Shown in pieces: positions 60,151 through 64,000 of a stretch of DNA of 64,000 nucleotides; within the stretch, counting starts at the first letter, position 1; each line of letters starts with the position of its first letter. Below the pieces are notes generated by a model. It worked only from the letters and a program-made list of their open reading frames with translations, had not been told where the DNA came from and did no database searches. The stretch spans positions 1,488,001 to 1,552,000 of the forward strand of contig NZ_CP039393.1 of the NCBI RefSeq assembly GCF_004803695.1. Direction: 5' to 3'. This DNA comes from Muribaculum gordoncarteri. Lineage in GTDB: Bacteria > Bacteroidota > Bacteroidia > Bacteroidales > Muribaculaceae. Position numbers and translations under genes: made by a program.

Positions 60151-60261
60151 TTGTTAAAATCGCGGCTTTTTTGTATCTTTGGCCGCTCGTTCCATCAGGA
60201 ACACGCTGCAAAGATAAGCGATAATTCTCGCACAACAAAATTTTTCAACGATAATTTTCGC
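60151..60261. promoter_or_regulatory. lysis-lysogeny switch: face-to-face promoters and two operators
   Basis: A rightward promoter has TTG 60151-60153 and TATCTTTG 60174-60181 (20-bp spacer). A leftward promoter has, on the minus strand, TTG at 60238-60236 and TATCTTTG at 60216-60209 (19-bp spacer). Their transcripts would start at about 60188 and 60202 and run past each other. Two 14-bp sites, GCGATAATTCTCGC (60218-60231) and ACGATAATTTTCGC (60248-60261), are 30 bp apart; the first lies between the -7 and -33 of the leftward promoter, the second just before the repressor ATG. They are probable repressor operators. Confidence 0.7.
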
Positions 60262-60264
60262 ATT

Positions 60265-60729
60265 ATGTGTAAAATTTTATCTCGTATAAAGACTTTAGCA
60301 GATGCCGAAGGGATCTCCATCGGCACTATCGAGCGTACCATTGGAGCAAGCCGAGGCGTTATATCTAAGGCAATTGCGAAAGGAACCGACATTCAATCTA
60401 AATGGCTGGAACTCATCTGTGAAAAATTTCCCAAGTATTCTCCTGTATGGCTACTAACAGGGCAAGGGGCAATGTTATTGGAATCCTCGGACACTCCAAT
60501 AATTCATTCCTCTGTGCCGGAGGACCACATTGACGAGAAAATTTTCGTTGACAACCCTCAAAAATTATCGCAAAACCCGGTCCCCTCCATGGTAAACACA
60601 TTCTTAGAAACCATTAAGCAGCAAGCGGAAGAAATCGGGCGGTTAAAGGCTCGCATCGAGGAATTAGAGAGAGAGAGGCCGGTCCCTGCCTATGCCCGTT
60701 CTACATCGAAGGAGACTGTAGATCTCTGA
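60265..60729 (+). CDS. phage repressor
   Basis: From ATG 60265 the protein has 154 residues. The N-terminal helix-turn-helix ('ISIGTIERTIGASRGVISKAIAKG') is of the type found in Bacteroidales phage repressors, followed by 'KYSPVWLLTGQGAML', a common sequence in the family. The C-terminal end is a coiled coil ('QQAEEIGRLKARIEELERER') likely for dimerisation. No autoprotease domain. It should bind the two sites upstream and silence the leftward early promoter. The ATG at 60088 is in the early gene region and unlikely. Confidence 0.82.
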   Translation: MCKILSRIKTLADAEGISIGTIERTIGASRGVISKAIAKGTDIQSKWLELICEKFPKYSPVWLLTGQGAMLLESSDTPIIHSSVPEDHIDEKIFVDNPQKLSQNPVPSMVNTFLETIKQQAEEIGRLKARIEELERERPVPAYARSTSKETVDL

Positions 60730-61208
60730 GACCTATGTCTAAGCATGACCTCCTTCGCTTGATCCACACCCAGTGCCACCTGAATTGACCTTTGGGATGT
60801 TCACTGTGGTACCCTCGGTGACCACCGGTATACCCTCCCTCCACTCGGCTTTAGCAGTTCCCCCCTCGCTTAACCGCTATAAATAAGCTAAAATGCTGAT
60901 TTTACGCTATATTAATAATGTGGATTTGAAAAAGTAGGGGTTTCTACGTTCGCAACAAAACCCCGATTTTAACATTTCATTTTGAAGTAACGGTATTTTG
61001 CCCCTATCAGCTTTTTGCACCTCAACGGACTGAAACCTGTCCGTCCAAGTTTTGCAAAATGTCCGTCCAAGTTGTCCGCCCTTGTGTCCGTCCTCGCATG
61101 AAAATCGCCCTAAATCGAACTGTTCGGGCACAAAAATAGGGAACCGGCTGGCTCCCTTCTCTTATGGCGTTAATATGCCGTTATAATACCTTTAGAATCC
61201 TATCCGGA
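60730..61208. other. gene-free right-arm segment with a 13-bp direct repeat
   Basis: No convincing gene was found. GTCCGTCCAAGTT occurs at 61039-61051 and 61061-61073, with a partial third copy about 61083-61094. A minus-strand frame at 60907-61131 crosses the repeats and looks non-coding. Otherwise AT-rich sequence. Confidence 0.5.
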
Positions 61209-61439
61209 TTATTCTCGACAACTATCCCCACGAGGACACGTTATAAGCGTTGACTGCTTGATACACGCCTTTTTAGTCATTACCATGCCTCCTCCGCTCA
61301 ATCCGGCACGACGTAGGTAATCATACCCACAACCCACCTCATCAGGCGTTAAAACGGTAAATATGGCGGCTATTGAGCCAAAATATAGATCCCGGCGCTT
61401 GCCGATAAGATGCACATGTATCACTTTCACTGGTCCCAT
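61209..61439 (-). CDS. small conserved-looking phage protein at the right arm
   Basis: From ATG 61439 the protein has 76 residues: 'MGPVKVIHVHLIGKRRDLYFGSI', then 'LTPDEVGCGYDYLRRAGLSGGG'. The pattern recalls small proteins found near the repressor end of Bacteroidales Mu-like phages, from memory. It faces the repressor. Possibly a lysogenic-conversion or regulatory gene. Confidence 0.55.
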   Translation of the reverse strand: MGPVKVIHVHLIGKRRDLYFGSIAAIFTVLTPDEVGCGYDYLRRAGLSGGGMVMTKKACIKQSTLITCPRGDSCRE

Positions 61440-61701
61440 AGTCCTAATATTTCCTGCAAAATTACACAAATAACCGTTATATCAACCTTTTTGACTTTAC
61501 AAAGTAACGAAACGGGCATAAAAATAACCGGCACACAACCGGCTCCACTACCCCATCATCCATCTTGATCAGCGGCTCAACCCGTCGAAACCCCGGTCAA
61601 AACTATTGCAAGCCCGGCGACAATCCCGATTAAACCATGCGCAGCCCTCGTGTAAACTTTTCGGCTCAAAAATTAAACCGAAATCCAATCCATGTTAACT
61701 T

Positions 61702-61810
61702 TCGGAACATTTCGTTTTCATGCACTCCACTCCCCTGCCCTCATCTAACCCTCTGAAATCAAAAGCATTTTACAAAATCACGCCGACCACATCAAGCAAC
61801 GCTTCGTTCT
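61702..61810 (-). repeat. right-end transposase binding sites
   Basis: On the minus strand AAAACGAAATGTTCCGA (61718-61702) is nearly identical to left sites L1/L2, and AGAACGAAGCGTTGC (61810-61796) is a diverged copy. Both are inverted relative to the left end. The outermost copy lies about 8 bp from the first bases of cas9, as expected of a Mu-type end. Confidence 0.65.
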
Positions 61811-61817
61811 GTGCCCC

Positions 61818-63953
61818 ATAGAAATCAGAATCGAGCTTGCCCGAGAGCTGAAAAAATCAGCTAAGGAGCGTGCCGACCTTATCTCGTCGATCAACAAGGC
61901 GACTGCCGATAACGAAAAGATAAGGCAATTGCTTATCAATGAGTTCGGTATTCAACGGCCAAGCCGAAATGATGTAATACGATATCGCCTATACGATGAG
62001 CTGAGTAAAGTAGGATACCACACTTTATACTCGGATACCTATATACCCCGCGAGGAGCTGTTTTCCAAGCGATTTGACATTGAGCACATAATACCTCAGT
62101 CACGATTGTTTGACGACTCTTTTGCTAACAAAACCATCGAGGCGCGTGACATAAACATTGAAAAGGGCAATGCCACGGCTTTGGACTTCGTTGAAGCCAA
62201 GTATGACTCGGAATATGTCAAGGAGTATCGCAATCGTGTGGATAAATTGCTTAAGGAAGGTAAAATAGGTCACGGTAAGTACAATAAGCTTCTCACCAAG
62301 GAGAATGACATTCCCGAGGATTTCATAAACCGCGATTTGCGCAACACCCAATACATATCGCGCAAGGCGTTGGAGATACTGTCGGAAGTCGCACCCGAGG
62401 TCACGGCGACATCAGGCTCGATTACCGAGCGCTTGCGTGAGGACTGGCAACTTATCGATGTGCTGCAGGAGCTTAACTGGGATAAGTATGACAGGCAGGG
62501 CCTTACAGAAACAATTGTCAACCGTGACGGTAACACCGTGAGGCGCATAAAGGATTGGACCAAGCGTAACGATCACCGTCACCATGCTGTCGACGCAGTG
62601 GCCATTGCCTTTACCAGGGCGGAATATGTGCATTATCTAAACAATCTTAATGCACAGAGCGACAAGGGTAAGGAGTTTTACGCCATACGCGAACGCTATC
62701 TTGAGCGTGACAAGCACAATAATCTGCGATTCCGATCGCCGATTCCCGTCAAGGAATTCCGCACGGTGGTGAAGGATCAGCTTGAAAAGTCATTTGTTTC
62801 GCATAAGTCCAAAAACAAGGTAGTGACAAAGAATGTCAATGCCACAAAGTGCAGCGGCGGTGTCAATCGAAAGGTGCAGCTCACACCCCGCGGACAATTG
62901 CACAACGAAACGGTGTACGGACGCATAATGCAGCCTGTCGTGCGGGAAGAGAAGATAGGAGTAGCATTTGACTACGACAAGATTGCTACTGTGGCATCGG
63001 CCGTTGAGCGAAAAGCGTTGGCACGCAGGCTTGATATGTTTAACGGCGACCCCAAGAAAGCATTTACTGGCAAGAACAGCCCGACAAAGAATCCCGTATA
63101 TATCGACAACGAGCGCAAGGTTGAATTAGGCACGAAGGTGAAAACCGTTACGATGGAGTGTGTCTACACTATAAGGAAGGAGATTTCCGAGAGCCTTAAG
63201 CTTGACAAGGTCATTGACAAAGGAGTTAAGCGCATACTGCAACAGCGACTCGATGAGAACGGCGGTGACCCCAAAGAGGCATTCACCAATCTTGATGCTA
63301 ATCCCATATACCTGAATAAGGAGAAGGGCATAACCATAAAGCGGGTGACCATAACCGGTCCTACCGAGGTGGAACCGCTTCACTCCAAGAGGGATCATCT
63401 TGGCAATGAAATGCGTGATGCCGACGGACGCACTATACCCACCGACTTTATAAACACCGGCAACAACCATCACATAGCCATATACCGTGATGCTTCGGGA
63501 AATCTTCAGGAACGTGTCATGAGCTTCTTTGAAGCCACAGCTCGTGCTTGTGCCCAGCCCCCGCTTCCGGTGATCGATAAGGATTATAGAAAGTGCGACG
63601 GATGGGAATTCCTGTTTACAATGAAACGTAATGAGTACTTTGTGTTTCCGCGATATGAATCGGTCGTAGACAGCTCAACAGGTCAGGAAAAGTTGATAAA
63701 GACATTTGATCCCAAGGCCGTTGACTTGCTCGACAGAGATAATTACGCAAAGATTAGCCCGAATCTGTTCAGGGTTCAAAAACTCGCATCTAAATATTAT
63801 GTTTTCCGTCATCATCTGGAAACCAATGTCGACGATGTAAAGGAGCTTCGTGACATTACCTGGAAACGAATACAGACCATTAAATTAATGGACGAAGCAG
63901 TCAAGGTAAGAATCGACAATCTTGGCCGGATTGTCGCTGTGGGCGAATCGTAA
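61818..63953 (+). pseudogene. cas9: 3' part of type II-C cas9, cut off by the prophage
   Basis: About 711 codons in frame to a TAA. They begin with RuvC-II 'IEIRIELARELKKS' (the catalytic Glu is in 'IELARE'). HNH follows ('FDIEHIIPQSRLFDDSFANK', catalytic His in 'EHIIP', 'INIEKGNAT'), then RuvC-III 'HRHHAVDAVAIAF', and a C-terminal WED/PAM-interacting-like region with 'GGDPKEAFT' repeats. Missing are RuvC-I, the bridge helix and the whole recognition lobe, about half of a type II-C protein. Upstream of 61818 the frame is phage sequence with no start; a TTG at 61929 is the first possible one. Any product would be inactive as a nuclease guide complex. cas1 follows. Confidence 0.9.
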
Positions 63954-63972
63954 TCGTTAATAAAATTATACC

Positions 63973-64000
63973 ATGATAAAACGTACTTTATATTTCGGTA
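63973..64000 (+). CDS. cas1: start of cas1 (cut by the window edge)
   Basis: Nine codons, 'MIKRTLYFG', begin 19 bp after the cas9 stop. This opening is typical of type II-C Cas1 proteins, and cas1 regularly follows cas9. The rest, presumably with cas2 and the CRISPR array, lies beyond the window. Confidence 0.7.

Larger units (their letters stand above)
22871..61818. mobile_element. Mu-like transposable prophage with a diversity-generating retroelement
   Basis: About 39 kb, bounded by matching transposase-type sites in inverted orientation: three tandem copies at the left (22876-22935) and two at the right (61702-61718, 61796-61810). It encodes Mu hallmarks: MuA-like transposase, MuB-like ATPase, Gam, gp16, gp36, a gp29-type portal, a gp30-like protein and gpG. 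The left tip carries a DGR, as in Hankyphage of Bacteroides. The exact termini are uncertain by a few bases: no TG/CA pair is obvious on the left, and no 5-bp target duplication was found. One lysis gene is frameshifted and one small gene is broken, so viability is uncertain. Confidence 0.88.

Noticed and set aside
60907-61131. 74-codon minus-strand frame near the right phage arm
   Set aside because: It depends on the 13-bp direct repeats and lacks a plausible promoter or family similarity.

Overview
The window looks like Bacteroidales chromosome, plausibly Muribaculaceae or a relative. The grounds are protein families largely confined to that order (DUF3945- and DUF1896-like element genes, a GLPGLI protein, an M56/TonB sensor) and recurrent Bacteroidetes promoters (TTG, about 20 bp, TAnnTTTG). 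Three blocks can be separated. All family names come from motifs read by eye; no database search was possible.

Block 1 (1 to about 22.4 kb) is the accessory arm of a conjugative element. It holds small element genes, a topoisomerase-III-like protein without catalytic residues, a 1,913-residue methylase-helicase, an RteB-like regulator and a tyrosine integrase (21053-22300). Two AT-rich cargo islands sit in it: a BlaI / BlaR1-TonB / outer-membrane protein / GLPGLI operon (9.7-14.6 kb), and a C5-methyltransferase plus NgoBV-like restriction endonuclease followed by two unrecognised genes (16.5-20.2 kb).

Block 2 (about 22.87-61.8 kb, about 39 kb) is a Mu-like transposable prophage with tandem transposase-type sites at its left end and inverted ones at its right end. 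From the right: a divergent lysogeny switch (60.15-60.73 kb), a leftward early operon (MuA-like transposase, MuB-like ATPase, GemA/gp16, Gam, many small genes), a rightward block (terminase, gp36, portal, gp30-like protein, a thymidylate-synthase-fold enzyme, an adenine methylase), and a leftward late operon (protease-scaffold, capsid, lysis genes, tail). The left tip is a diversity-generating retroelement (DGR): template repeat, reverse transcriptase, and a variable tail protein whose variable repeat differs from the template at nine positions, all template adenines. The overall plan recalls Hankyphage-type Bacteroides phages.

Block 3 (61.8 kb to the end) is the 3' part of a type II-C cas9 (RuvC-II, HNH, RuvC-III, C-terminal domain) followed by the first codons of cas1. 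The prophage right end abuts cas9 a few codons before the RuvC-II glutamate. The cas9 5' part is not on the left flank. What lies there is a 115-nt element folded like a crRNA repeat:tracrRNA duplex with nexus and terminator, resembling a natural single-guide or tracr-L RNA. Insertion followed by a prophage-driven deletion or rearrangement, crippling a CRISPR-Cas9 locus, is the simplest reading.
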